This document shows, in pieces, positions 8,256 to 14,057 of a stretch of DNA of 14,057 bases; the first letter of the stretch is position 1; each line of letters begins with the position of its first letter. The DNA comes from Limnoraphis robusta CS-951. Lineage in GTDB: Bacteria > Cyanobacteriota > Cyanobacteriia > Cyanobacteriales > Microcoleaceae. The notes beneath the pieces are model-generated. The model saw only the letters and a list, made by a program, of their open reading frames with translations. It was not told the DNA's origin and ran no database searches. Position numbers and translations under genes: made by a program. Where the stretch lies: the NCBI RefSeq assembly GCF_000972705.2, contig NZ_LATL02000262.1, positions 1 to 14,057 on the forward strand, in the 5' to 3' direction.

Positions 8256-8283
8256 AGTTTAGACTTGAGATTGATTCTCTCAA
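8256..8283 (-). promoter_or_regulatory. Candidate ktrBA promoter
   Basis: Read on the minus strand, TTGAGA (complement of 8278-8283, five of six matches to TTGACA) is followed after 16 bases by TAAACT (complement of 8256-8261, four of six). Initiation near 8250 would leave a leader of about 10 bases before the ktrB ATG. The -35 element falls inside the right arm of the inverted repeat at 8264-8284. Weak -10 match, so tentative. Confidence 0.33.
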
Positions 8284-8284
8284 G
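8264..8284. promoter_or_regulatory. Perfect 7-bp inverted repeat upstream of ktrB, possible operator or leader hairpin
   Basis: CTTGAGA (8264-8270) and TCTCAAG (8278-8284) are perfect inverted copies separated by 7 bases. Centre-to-centre spacing of the half-sites is 14 bases. The element lies 25-45 bases upstream of the ktrB start and overlaps the candidate -35. A DNA-binding dimer could recognise it, or it could fold in the ktrB leader if transcription starts further up. Function is not established. Confidence 0.4.
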
Positions 8285-8302
8285 GATTTCCGGATCTGAA
8301 TC

Positions 8303-8331
8303 TGAAAACATTTTAAAGAAATTAGTATAAT
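8303..8331 (+). promoter_or_regulatory. Candidate promoter of the tocopherol methyltransferase gene
   Basis: A perfect TATAAT -10 (8326-8331) is preceded, 17 bases earlier, by a poor -35 (TGAAAA, 8303-8308). Initiation near 8338 would give a leader of about 90 bases. That leader contains a 14-codon ATG frame (8349-8393) without a ribosome-binding site. Confidence 0.45.
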
Positions 8332-8428
8332 CCTGCCTCCAACTCAAGATGGTTTATGGCGACAAGAGTGGCAAGTCGCAACAGATCGGTTAATAATAGA
8401 CTGTCAGTAAAATACAAACATCGCTGTG

Positions 8429-9307
8429 ATGACCTCAACACTTTATCAACAGATTCAACAATTCTACGATGCTTCCTCGACTCTGTGGGAAGAGGTTTGG
8501 GGTGAACATATGCACCACGGCTACTATGGCCCGGAAGGCAACCTCAGCAAAGAGCGACGCCTTGCCCAAATTGATTTGATTGAGGAATTTCTGCGCTGGG
8601 GGATGGGTTTTTCAGAGCCATCGCAATTTTCCAAAATATTAGATGTTGGTTGTGGCATTGGGGGTAGCACTCTATATTTGGCGGAGAAGTTCCAAGCCGA
8701 AGCCGCAGGAATTACTCTTAGCCCCGTACAAGCCAATAGAGCCACTGAACGCGCCCAAAATGCCCAATTGGGTCAACAGGTTAATTTTCAAGTCGCCAAT
8801 GCGTTAGAAATGCCCTTTGAGGATGATTCTTTTGATTTGCTTTGGTCACTCGAAAGCGGCGAACATATGCCGAATAAGCAACAATTTCTACGCGAATGTT
8901 ACCGAGTTTTAAAGCCAGGGGGATTATTTTTGATGGCAACTTGGTGTCATCGTCCTGTTAGCCCGACTGCTCCCGAACTCACCGATGATGAACGCAAACA
9001 TTTAGCAGAAATTTATCGGGTTTATGCCTTACCCTACGTTATTTCTTTACCTGAATATGAGGCGATGGCGGTTAAAGTTGGCTTTGATAATATTCACACA
9101 GCAGACTGGTCAAAAGCCGTTGCTCCTTTTTGGAATATTGTGATTGATTCTGCTTTTGATTTCAAATCAATTTTGGGTTTATTGTCATCGGGATGGACGA
9201 CGATTCAAGCGGCTTTGTCTTTGGGATTAATGAGTCAAGGTTATGAACGAGGATTGATAAAATTTGGTTTATTACGAGGGATCAAACCTGAAAAAACCAA
9301 CAATTAG
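8429..9307 (+). CDS. Gamma-tocopherol O-methyltransferase (vitamin E synthesis)
   Basis: This SAM-dependent enzyme methylates gamma-tocopherol to alpha-tocopherol, the last step of vitamin E synthesis. Numbered from the ATG at 8429 (292 residues), it opens with the family signature WGEHMHHGYYGP (24-35). SAM motif I is ILDVGCGIGG (70-79), and LSPVQANRA (about 97-105) matches the next loop. SLESGEHMPN (140-149) and the post-motif YRVLKPGG (158-165), ATWCHRP and DWSKAVAPFW follow in order. The match to remembered Synechocystis slr0089 / plant VTE4 is extensive, including the C-terminal GYERGLIKFGLL-GIKP. The Synechocystis enzyme has a hydrophobic N-terminal extension that is absent here; an in-frame stop at 8408-8410 rules out a longer start apart from the GTG at 8426. 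No clear ribosome-binding site is seen. The related 2-methyl-6-phytylbenzoquinone methyltransferase is a less likely alternative. It is divergent from ktrB, with no functional link apparent. Confidence 0.93.
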   Translation: MTSTLYQQIQQFYDASSTLWEEVWGEHMHHGYYGPEGNLSKERRLAQIDLIEEFLRWGMGFSEPSQFSKILDVGCGIGGSTLYLAEKFQAEAAGITLSPVQANRATERAQNAQLGQQVNFQVANALEMPFEDDSFDLLWSLESGEHMPNKQQFLRECYRVLKPGGLFLMATWCHRPVSPTAPELTDDERKHLAEIYRVYALPYVISLPEYEAMAVKVGFDNIHTADWSKAVAPFWNIVIDSAFDFKSILGLLSSGWTTIQAALSLGLMSQGYERGLIKFGLLRGIKPEKTNN

Positions 9308-9384
9308 ATTCATAATTTTGCTCATTTTTATGATCGAAATTGGAGTCAGTCAGTCAGAGATTAAAATATCTGTCTAATATCCAA

Positions 9385-9402
9385 AGTCCTCTCAAGAGGA
9401 CT
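9385..9402. repeat. Perfect hairpin opening the repeat array, possible transcription end of the methyltransferase
   Basis: AGTCCTCT (9385-9392) and AGAGGACT (9395-9402) are perfect inverted arms separated by only CA. It lies 77 bases past the methyltransferase stop. Its right arm is also the first GAGGACT of the tandem array, so it may be the array's left boundary. No T-tract follows. Confidence 0.55.
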
Positions 9403-9695
9403 AACAATTAACCTTTGAGTCGGTTTGAACCGACTTGAATTATTAGCCGGGGAATTTATTCCCAGGTGTTGAGGACTAACAATTAACGCTGAGTCGGTTT
9501 GAACCGACTTCTGTTATTAGCCAGGGAATTGATTCCCTGGTGTTGAGGACTAACAATTAACCTTTGAGTCGGTTTGAACCGACTTGAATTATTAGCCGGG
9601 GAATTTATTCCCTGGTAGCTAACAATTAATATTTGAGTCGGTTTGAACCGACTTGAATTATTAGGCGGGGAATTGATTCCCTGGTGATGAGGACT
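9396..9695. repeat. Tandem array of four double-hairpin units plus a truncated fifth
   Basis: Units of about 69-75 bases begin with GAGGACTAACAATTAA. Each holds two hairpins. The first is AGTCGGTTTGAACCGACT, identical in all four copies (9418, 9492, 9567 and 9636 onward; 8-bp arms, TG apex). The second is of the form CCAGGGAATTGATTCCCTGG (9447-9466, 9521-9540, 9596-9615, 9665-9684; 9-bp arms, 2-nt apex). Unit 4 lacks the leading GAGGA. A fifth start (GAGGACT, 9689-9695) breaks off at the next palindrome. The array sits between two convergent genes. A minus-strand reading frame over it (9483-9752) only translates the repeat and I do not count it as a gene. It resembles REP-type or other short palindromic repeats; no mobilising enzyme is in view. 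Confidence 0.85.
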
Positions 9696-9700
9696 ATTGA

Positions 9701-9750
9701 GATCCCCCCCTTCCCCCCTTAATAAGGGGGGTGGCGAAGCCGGGGGGATC
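9701..9750. repeat. Nested palindromic element downstream of the STAND gene
   Basis: Outer arms GATCCCCCC (9701-9709) and GGGGGGATC (9742-9750) enclose a second hairpin, CCCCCCTT (9713-9720) with AAGGGGGG (9724-9731), and a tiny GGC-GAA-GCC hairpin (9733-9741). The whole could form a cloverleaf or cruciform. It begins 4 bases past the STAND-WD40 stop on the minus strand, so it may block or end transcription from that gene, although no T-run follows. This element type recurs, in part, at 14010-14039. Confidence 0.75.
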
Positions 9751-9754
9751 AACC

Positions 9755-12700
9755 CTAACGCAACTCCTCCAACACCTCATCGGTAAACGGATTTTTACCC
9801 TTTTTCAGAGACTCTATCCACCCTTTTCGCTGTGCTTTTTCCTCCTTATTTCCCGCCAACTCAACGAACGTTTCAAAGTCCTCAACAGCCCCATCAACAT
9901 CACCCGTTAACGCACGGGCTAAACCCCGACTATTATAAATCCATCCATTCTCAGGCGCGAGTTCAACGGCTTTTTCACAAGCAAACATAACTTTCTCCGC
10001 CTGTTTATTAACGCTACCTTCCCAACACAGTTTATTCCAATCTGAGGCTTGAATTTCTAAATCAGAATCAAATTCTTGAGCTTGATTAAAAGCTGAAATC
10101 GCTTCATCAAATTTATCATCTTCTACTAACGATGACTTTCCAATCCTCACTAAACTCGCTGCTGCCCAATCTAAACTATACTTGGGGTCAAGTTTAACAG
10201 CTTGTTGAAACTTAGAAACTGCTTCCTCAATATTACCCTGTGCGGCTTTATGTTCACCGTCCAAAAACAAAGCCGTTGCCGAAGGTTCAACTTCACCACA
10301 AATATTTCGTTCCTTTTCTTCGAGGTTGGGGTTATTCTTCAGGTAATCACTCATCCAACCGCAAGCGTGGGCGAGGAGGAGTTCATCTCGGTTAAAGTTC
10401 CACAGTTTCACCGTGTTGTCATGACTCGCTGAAGCAAGCAATTTACCATCGGGGCTGAATGCTACACCCCAGACATCATCCTCATGCCCTTTGAAAGTTG
10501 AAACTAGAGTGCCATCAACTTTCCACAATATTACCGTGTCGTCAACACTCGCGGTTGCGATCAATTTCCCGTCGGGGCTAAATGCAACATCTTTAACACT
10601 GCGCTTATGCTCCTCATCGAAAGTCTCCACCAAAGTGCCATCGGCTTTCCACAGTTTCACCTTATTAGCCGCCGAAGCGATCAATTTCCCGTCGGGGCTG
10701 AATGCCACACTGTTGACTCCACCCTCATGCTTTGTGAGCGTCGTAATTAGAGTGCCATCCGCTTTCCACAGTTTCACCGTGTTGTCAACACTCGCGGTTG
10801 CGAGCAAATCCTCTTTTGGGCTGAATGCTACATCCATGACATCACCCTCATGCTTTGTGAGCGTCGTAATTAAAGTGCCATCCGCTTTCCATAGTTTCAC
10901 CGTGTCGTCAGCACTCGCGGTTGCGAGCAAATCCCCTTTGGGGCTGAATGAGACATTGATAACATAATCCTCATGCCCTCTGAGCGTCGTAATTAAAGTG
11001 CCATCGGGTTTCCACAGTTTTACTGTCTTATCCCGACTAGCCGTTGCGAGCAAATCCCCTTTTGGGCTGAACGTTACACCCCTGACCCAATCCTCATGCC
11101 CCTTTAAAGTCTTAACAAAAGTGCCATCTGATTTCCACAGTTTCACCGTGTTATCAGCACTGGCGGTTGCAAGCAAATCTTCTTTTGGACTGAATGCCAC
11201 ACTCAAGACATACTCTTTATGCTCTTTGAGCGTTTTAATAAAAGTGTCATCGGGTTTCCACAGTTTTACCGTCTTGTCAGAACTAGCGCTTGCAATCATA
11301 TCCCCTTTGGGGCTGAATGCCACACCGATGACATTACTCTGATGCCCCTCCAAAGTCCTAATAAAAGTGCCATCAGTTTCCCACAGTTTCACCGTGTCGT
11401 CAGCACTCGCGGTTGCGAGCAAATCCCCTTTGGGGCTGAATGAGACATTGATAACATAATCCTCATGCCCTCTGAGCGTCGTAATTAAAGTGCCATCAGG
11501 TTTCCACAGTTTTACCGTTTTGTCATAACTAGCCGTTGCGAGCAAGTCCCCTTTTGGGCTGAACGTTACACCCCTGACCCAATTTTCATGCCCCTCCAAA
11601 GTCTTAACTAAAGTGCCATCGGGTTTCCACAATTTTACCGTTTTGTCAGCACTGGCGGTTGCAAGCAAATCTTCTTTTGGACTGAATGCCACACTCAAGA
11701 CTTTTTCTTTATGCCCTTTGAGCGTTGTAATTAAAGTGCCATCGGGTTTCCACAATTTCACCGTCTTGTCATCACTGGCTGTTGCAATTAAATTCCCCAA
11801 AGGATGGAATGCTACACCCCTTACCCCATCTCCATGCCCTTTGAGCGTTGTAACTAGAGTGCCATCGGGTTTCCACAATTTCACCGTCTTATCTACACTA
11901 GCCGTTGCGAGCAAATCCCCTTTGGGGCTGAATGCTACACCTAAGACCCAATCCTCATGCCCCTCCAAAGTCTTAACAAAAGTGCCATCGGGTTTCCACA
12001 ATTTCACTGTTTTGTCACCACTAGCCGTTGCTATCATTTCCCCTGTAGGACTGAATGCCACGCCGACGACATCTTTTTCGTGTCCGTCTAAGCTATTAAT
12101 TTGTTTTTCTCCTGACCAGTTAACGATTTCTTCGAGGAGGTTGGTAGCCTGTATCTGTGCTATTGTTCCATTTGCTCGTTTTTCGTGTTTGATAACTTCT
12201 AACTGTACGTCTAAGTTTTCCTCTCCAGAAACTAAGCGAGTGTCTAACAAGTTTGTCTGTGCTTCTAGTTCCCCAATAAGCGCGTTGTTCCACTGCCATA
12301 CTGCTACTGCTGGCACACCAGAAATTGCCACAAAACTTGCGGTCAAAAAGCAAATATTACGCTGACGTTTACGTTGTTTATATTTCTGACTTTTTTGAAT
12401 AAATTCTCGTTCATCTGGAGACAGTTCATCGCCCCGTTTTTCAAGTTGTTCCTCTGCTTGGCTGAGTGCCGCCCCCCGCAATAATAGTCCGTTATCTCGG
12501 TTTTTTTCCTGCCAATAACCCATAGAAGCCCGCAGTCGTTCTTGCCAGGTTCTAAATTCTCGGTCTGTTGCCATCCATTCCTTCAGTTGACCCCAATTTT
12601 TAATTAACGCTTCGTGGACGACTTCGACGGTTTCTTGTTCTTTTATATTGTCCGGTTGCGGTTGGGAATGGTCTGTTATTTCACGGGTAATAACAGTCCG

Positions 12701-13951
12701 ACTGGTGACAACTAACCGCGAATCTGCTAATTTTTTAACTAAATCCCAATTAGTTTCGTTCAGTTCCGCTTTTGTGGCAACTCGCCGAGTGTCTTCGGTT
12801 CCCACACCAGGACGAACTAACTGCACAAATATTCGCCGAACTTGTTCTTTTTCTTCCGGTTTGAGTTTACTAAATTTATCATCAGCGTAGCGAGTTAATG
12901 CGCCGTCAACTTCCCCAATTTCTTCGTAGGCTTTGTGAGTTAACTGTTTGCCGTTTCGTTTTTTCCAGAGTTCGGTGAGGGCAAATTCTAATAAGGGTAA
13001 ATTTCCCGGTTGTTTATCCACATCATCGAGAATGCGTTCAACCAGTCCGCTTTCAAAACTCACGCCCAATTTTTTTGCGGGTTTTTCAATCACATCTTGG
13101 AGTTCATTTTCATTCATCGGCCCCAGCATAATATTACCTTTTTGCAAGACATCAGCTAAAGGTCGATAAGAAAGCGCATTGCCTAAAAAATCTGCCCGCA
13201 TGGTGCCGACTAATACGGTTGATAAAGAAGATTGTTCGGCGAAAGATTTAAAAGTATTTAAGAGCGTATCGAGAAATTGACGTCGGATTTTTTCATCGTT
13301 ACAAAGGGTGTAAAGTTCCTCAAATTGATCGGCTATCAGTAAAATTCTGTTATGGGGATGATTGCGTTGTATTGTTGAAAAAACATCCGATAAAGGAACC
13401 GTATTATCTTGAAAATATCCCGCTAATTTACGAGCTTGTGCAATGCCGTCTGTTTTATCAAGATCGGGTTCATAGAGCGGAACTAACGCTTGAGCGAGTG
13501 CGTGAAACGGGTCATTTCCCGGTCTAAAATGAGTAAATTGCCAATTTCCAGCTTGCACTAATTTCGGCACCAATCCCGCTAAAATTACCGAAGATTTCCC
13601 ACTCCCAGACGCACCCAACACCGGAATAAAATTGCGGGTTTCGGTATATTGGTACAGTTCTTCGACAAAGACATCTCGCCCAAAGAAGTATTCTGAATTC
13701 TCGTAACTAAAATGATATAATCCTTGATAGGGACAGATTAAGTTATCCTCTGTGTTTTCCTCAGTGAGTGTTGTAACGGTTTGTTGTTGATAATAGTAGT
13801 TGTAGATAATAGTTCGAGATTGATTAATACTTGTGGTTCCCTCCGTTGTATTCACGAAGTTCACAAGCGGATCTTTATTGCCAGAAATTGTTACGTCTCC
13901 AGCACTCTGACTCTTATTTAAGAGCGGTTTATCGTTTGTTTCTTCACTCAT
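9755..13951 (-). CDS. STAND NTPase with 14 WD40 repeats and C-terminal TPRs
   Basis: This very large protein has 1398 residues from the chosen ATG at 13951. (a) An N-terminal low-complexity stretch of about 70 residues is rich in Asn, Gln, Thr and Tyr. (b) An nSTAND1-type NTPase covers about 73-500: YQGLYHFSYENSEYFFGRD, Walker A GASGSGKS (113-120, K119), Walker B ILLIADQFEE (D208), MRADF (R252) and VVHEALIKNW. (c) One hydrophobic segment (about 533-555) after a basic run suggests membrane anchoring. (d) Fourteen WD40 repeats of about 41 residues (about 623-1192) fit two seven-bladed propellers; repeat 12 is two residues short and lacks the Asp of the DxTVKLW motif. (e) About four TPR-like helical pairs follow to the end. 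STAND proteins are ligand-triggered oligomerising switches used in signalling, programmed death and phage defence; the ligand and effector here are unknown. GGAG 6 bases before 13951 decides the start over ATG 13963 and GTG 13966. Confidence 0.93.
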   Translation of the reverse strand: MSEETNDKPLLNKSQSAGDVTISGNKDPLVNFVNTTEGTTSINQSRTIIYNYYYQQQTVTTLTEENTEDNLICPYQGLYHFSYENSEYFFGRDVFVEELYQYTETRNFIPVLGASGSGKSSVILAGLVPKLVQAGNWQFTHFRPGNDPFHALAQALVPLYEPDLDKTDGIAQARKLAGYFQDNTVPLSDVFSTIQRNHPHNRILLIADQFEELYTLCNDEKIRRQFLDTLLNTFKSFAEQSSLSTVLVGTMRADFLGNALSYRPLADVLQKGNIMLGPMNENELQDVIEKPAKKLGVSFESGLVERILDDVDKQPGNLPLLEFALTELWKKRNGKQLTHKAYEEIGEVDGALTRYADDKFSKLKPEEKEQVRRIFVQLVRPGVGTEDTRRVATKAELNETNWDLVKKLADSRLVVTSRTVITREITDHSQPQPDNIKEQETVEVVHEALIKNWGQLKEWMATDREFRTWQERLRASMGYWQEKNRDNGLLLRGAALSQAEEQLEKRGDELSPDEREFIQKSQKYKQRKRQRNICFLTASFVAISGVPAVAVWQWNNALIGELEAQTNLLDTRLVSGEENLDVQLEVIKHEKRANGTIAQIQATNLLEEIVNWSGEKQINSLDGHEKDVVGVAFSPTGEMIATASGDKTVKLWKPDGTFVKTLEGHEDWVLGVAFSPKGDLLATASVDKTVKLWKPDGTLVTTLKGHGDGVRGVAFHPLGNLIATASDDKTVKLWKPDGTLITTLKGHKEKVLSVAFSPKEDLLATASADKTVKLWKPDGTLVKTLEGHENWVRGVTFSPKGDLLATASYDKTVKLWKPDGTLITTLRGHEDYVINVSFSPKGDLLATASADDTVKLWETDGTFIRTLEGHQSNVIGVAFSPKGDMIASASSDKTVKLWKPDDTFIKTLKEHKEYVLSVAFSPKEDLLATASADNTVKLWKSDGTFVKTLKGHEDWVRGVTFSPKGDLLATASRDKTVKLWKPDGTLITTLRGHEDYVINVSFSPKGDLLATASADDTVKLWKADGTLITTLTKHEGDVMDVAFSPKEDLLATASVDNTVKLWKADGTLITTLTKHEGGVNSVAFSPDGKLIASAANKVKLWKADGTLVETFDEEHKRSVKDVAFSPDGKLIATASVDDTVILWKVDGTLVSTFKGHEDDVWGVAFSPDGKLLASASHDNTVKLWNFNRDELLLAHACGWMSDYLKNNPNLEEKERNICGEVEPSATALFLDGEHKAAQGNIEEAVSKFQQAVKLDPKYSLDWAAASLVRIGKSSLVEDDKFDEAISAFNQAQEFDSDLEIQASDWNKLCWEGSVNKQAEKVMFACEKAVELAPENGWIYNSRGLARALTGDVDGAVEDFETFVELAGNKEEKAQRKGWIESLKKGKNPFTDEVLEELR
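10905..11590 (-). repeat. Recent 492-bp-offset duplication inside the WD40 array
   Basis: About 190 bases beginning near 10901 recur nearly unchanged beginning near 11393. The offset of 492 bases equals exactly four 123-base (41-codon) WD repeats. The shared block covers much of repeats 5-6 and 9-10, including the VINVSFSPKGDLLATASADDT segment, with only scattered substitutions. This marks unequal exchange or gene conversion more recent than the divergence of the other repeats. Confidence 0.8.
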
Positions 13952-13965
13952 AATTGACTCCATCA
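13952..13965 (-). promoter_or_regulatory. Ribosome-binding site that decides the STAND start
   Basis: On the minus strand, GGAG is followed by TCAATT and the ATG ending at 13951, an ideal 6-base spacing. The two upstream candidates (ATG at 13963, GTG at 13966) have no such site and coincide with the predicted transcription start. Confidence 0.6.
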
Positions 13966-13967
13966 CT

Positions 13968-13996
13968 ATTTTATTAATCTAATTTACGTTAAACAA
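13968..13996 (-). promoter_or_regulatory. Candidate promoter of the STAND-WD40 gene
   Basis: On the minus strand, TTGTTT (complement of 13991-13996) and TAAAAT (complement of 13968-13973) are exactly 17 bases apart. Initiation near 13961 would leave a leader of about 10 bases before the ATG at 13951, consistent with the ribosome-binding site. It means the gene need not depend on anything further upstream. Confidence 0.45.
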
Positions 13997-14009
13997 TTTG
14001 TTGGGTTTA

Positions 14010-14039
14010 GATCCCCCCTAGCCCCCCTTAAAAAGGGGG
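14010..14039. repeat. GATCCCCCC palindromic element upstream of the STAND gene
   Basis: GATCCCCCC (14010-14018) is followed by a hairpin, CCCCCTT (14023-14029) with AAGGGGG (14033-14039). It matches 9701-9731 base for base except at a few positions and lies in the same orientation. A closing GGGGGGATC arm is not seen before the window ends at 14057, so this copy is shorter or cut off. Confidence 0.7.
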
Positions 14040-14057
14040 TAACTAGATTTTTAATTC

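Noticed and set aside
8349..8393. 14-codon upstream frame in the methyltransferase leader
   Set aside because: No ribosome-binding site and no attenuator-like codons or alternative hairpins.
9385..9750. Possible CRISPR array
   Set aside because: The whole unit repeats, including the parts that would be spacers; there are no unique spacers and no cas genes.
9483..9752. Minus-strand 89-codon frame over the repeat array
   Set aside because: It only translates the tandem hairpin units (repeating SRFKPTQ) and the C-rich palindrome; unit lengths of 69-75 do not keep a shared frame.
10491..12365. Long plus-strand frames opposite the WD40 array, up to 250 codons
   Set aside because: They are mirror images of the 123-base repeat, which keeps the antisense strand open periodically; the repetitive SFTVLSALAVASKS peptide has no gene-like features.
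9755..13951. Naming the STAND-WD40 protein as a specific phage-defence system
   Set aside because: Such proteins have several roles in cyanobacteria, no defence effector domain is visible, and no defence genes lie beside it in the window.

Overview
The window reads as chromosomal DNA of a cyanobacterium, most likely a filamentous one. Evidence: four HIP1 octamers (GCGATCGC, at 2872, 4745, 5609 and 6061), a gamma-tocopherol methyltransferase of the Synechocystis slr0089 type, a plant-type [2Fe-2S] ferredoxin, a cyanobacterial multi-PAS histidine kinase, and a giant STAND/WD40/TPR protein. Short GC-rich palindromes of the kind dispersed through filamentous cyanobacterial genomes lie between the genes. 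No rRNA, tRNA, CRISPR array or transposase was recognised.

Layout. (1) 1-2082: a secreted RTX/SGNH-hydrolase fusion on the minus strand, with a hairpin behind its stop. (2) 2083-3215: a small [2Fe-2S] ferredoxin on the minus strand, flanked by non-coding DNA that includes one palindromic element. (3) 3216-5285: a three-PAS histidine kinase on the plus strand whose ATP-binding domain lacks several hallmark residues. (4) 5405-6178: YebC/PmpR/TACO1 on the plus strand, two bases from the convergent ktrA stop. (5) 6181-8239: a minus-strand ktrB-ktrA operon, encoding the membrane subunit and the nucleotide-binding gate of a Na+-dependent K+ uptake system. (6) 8429-9307: gamma-tocopherol O-methyltransferase, divergent from ktrB across a 189-base spacer that holds candidate promoters for both. 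(7) 9385-9750: an array of tandem double-hairpin units followed by a large nested palindrome. (8) 9755-13951: a 1398-residue STAND NTPase with 14 WD40 repeats and a TPR tail on the minus strand, with near-copies of one palindrome on both sides.

Most genes look like independent transcription units; only ktrB-ktrA forms a clear operon. The parts that most reward a second look are the STAND protein (paired propellers, a 492-bp-offset internal duplication, an N/Q/Y-rich N-terminus, flanking direct repeats), the degenerate kinase domain, and the double-hairpin array. I see no complete new multi-gene system. If the STAND gene belongs to one, its partner lies beyond base 14057.
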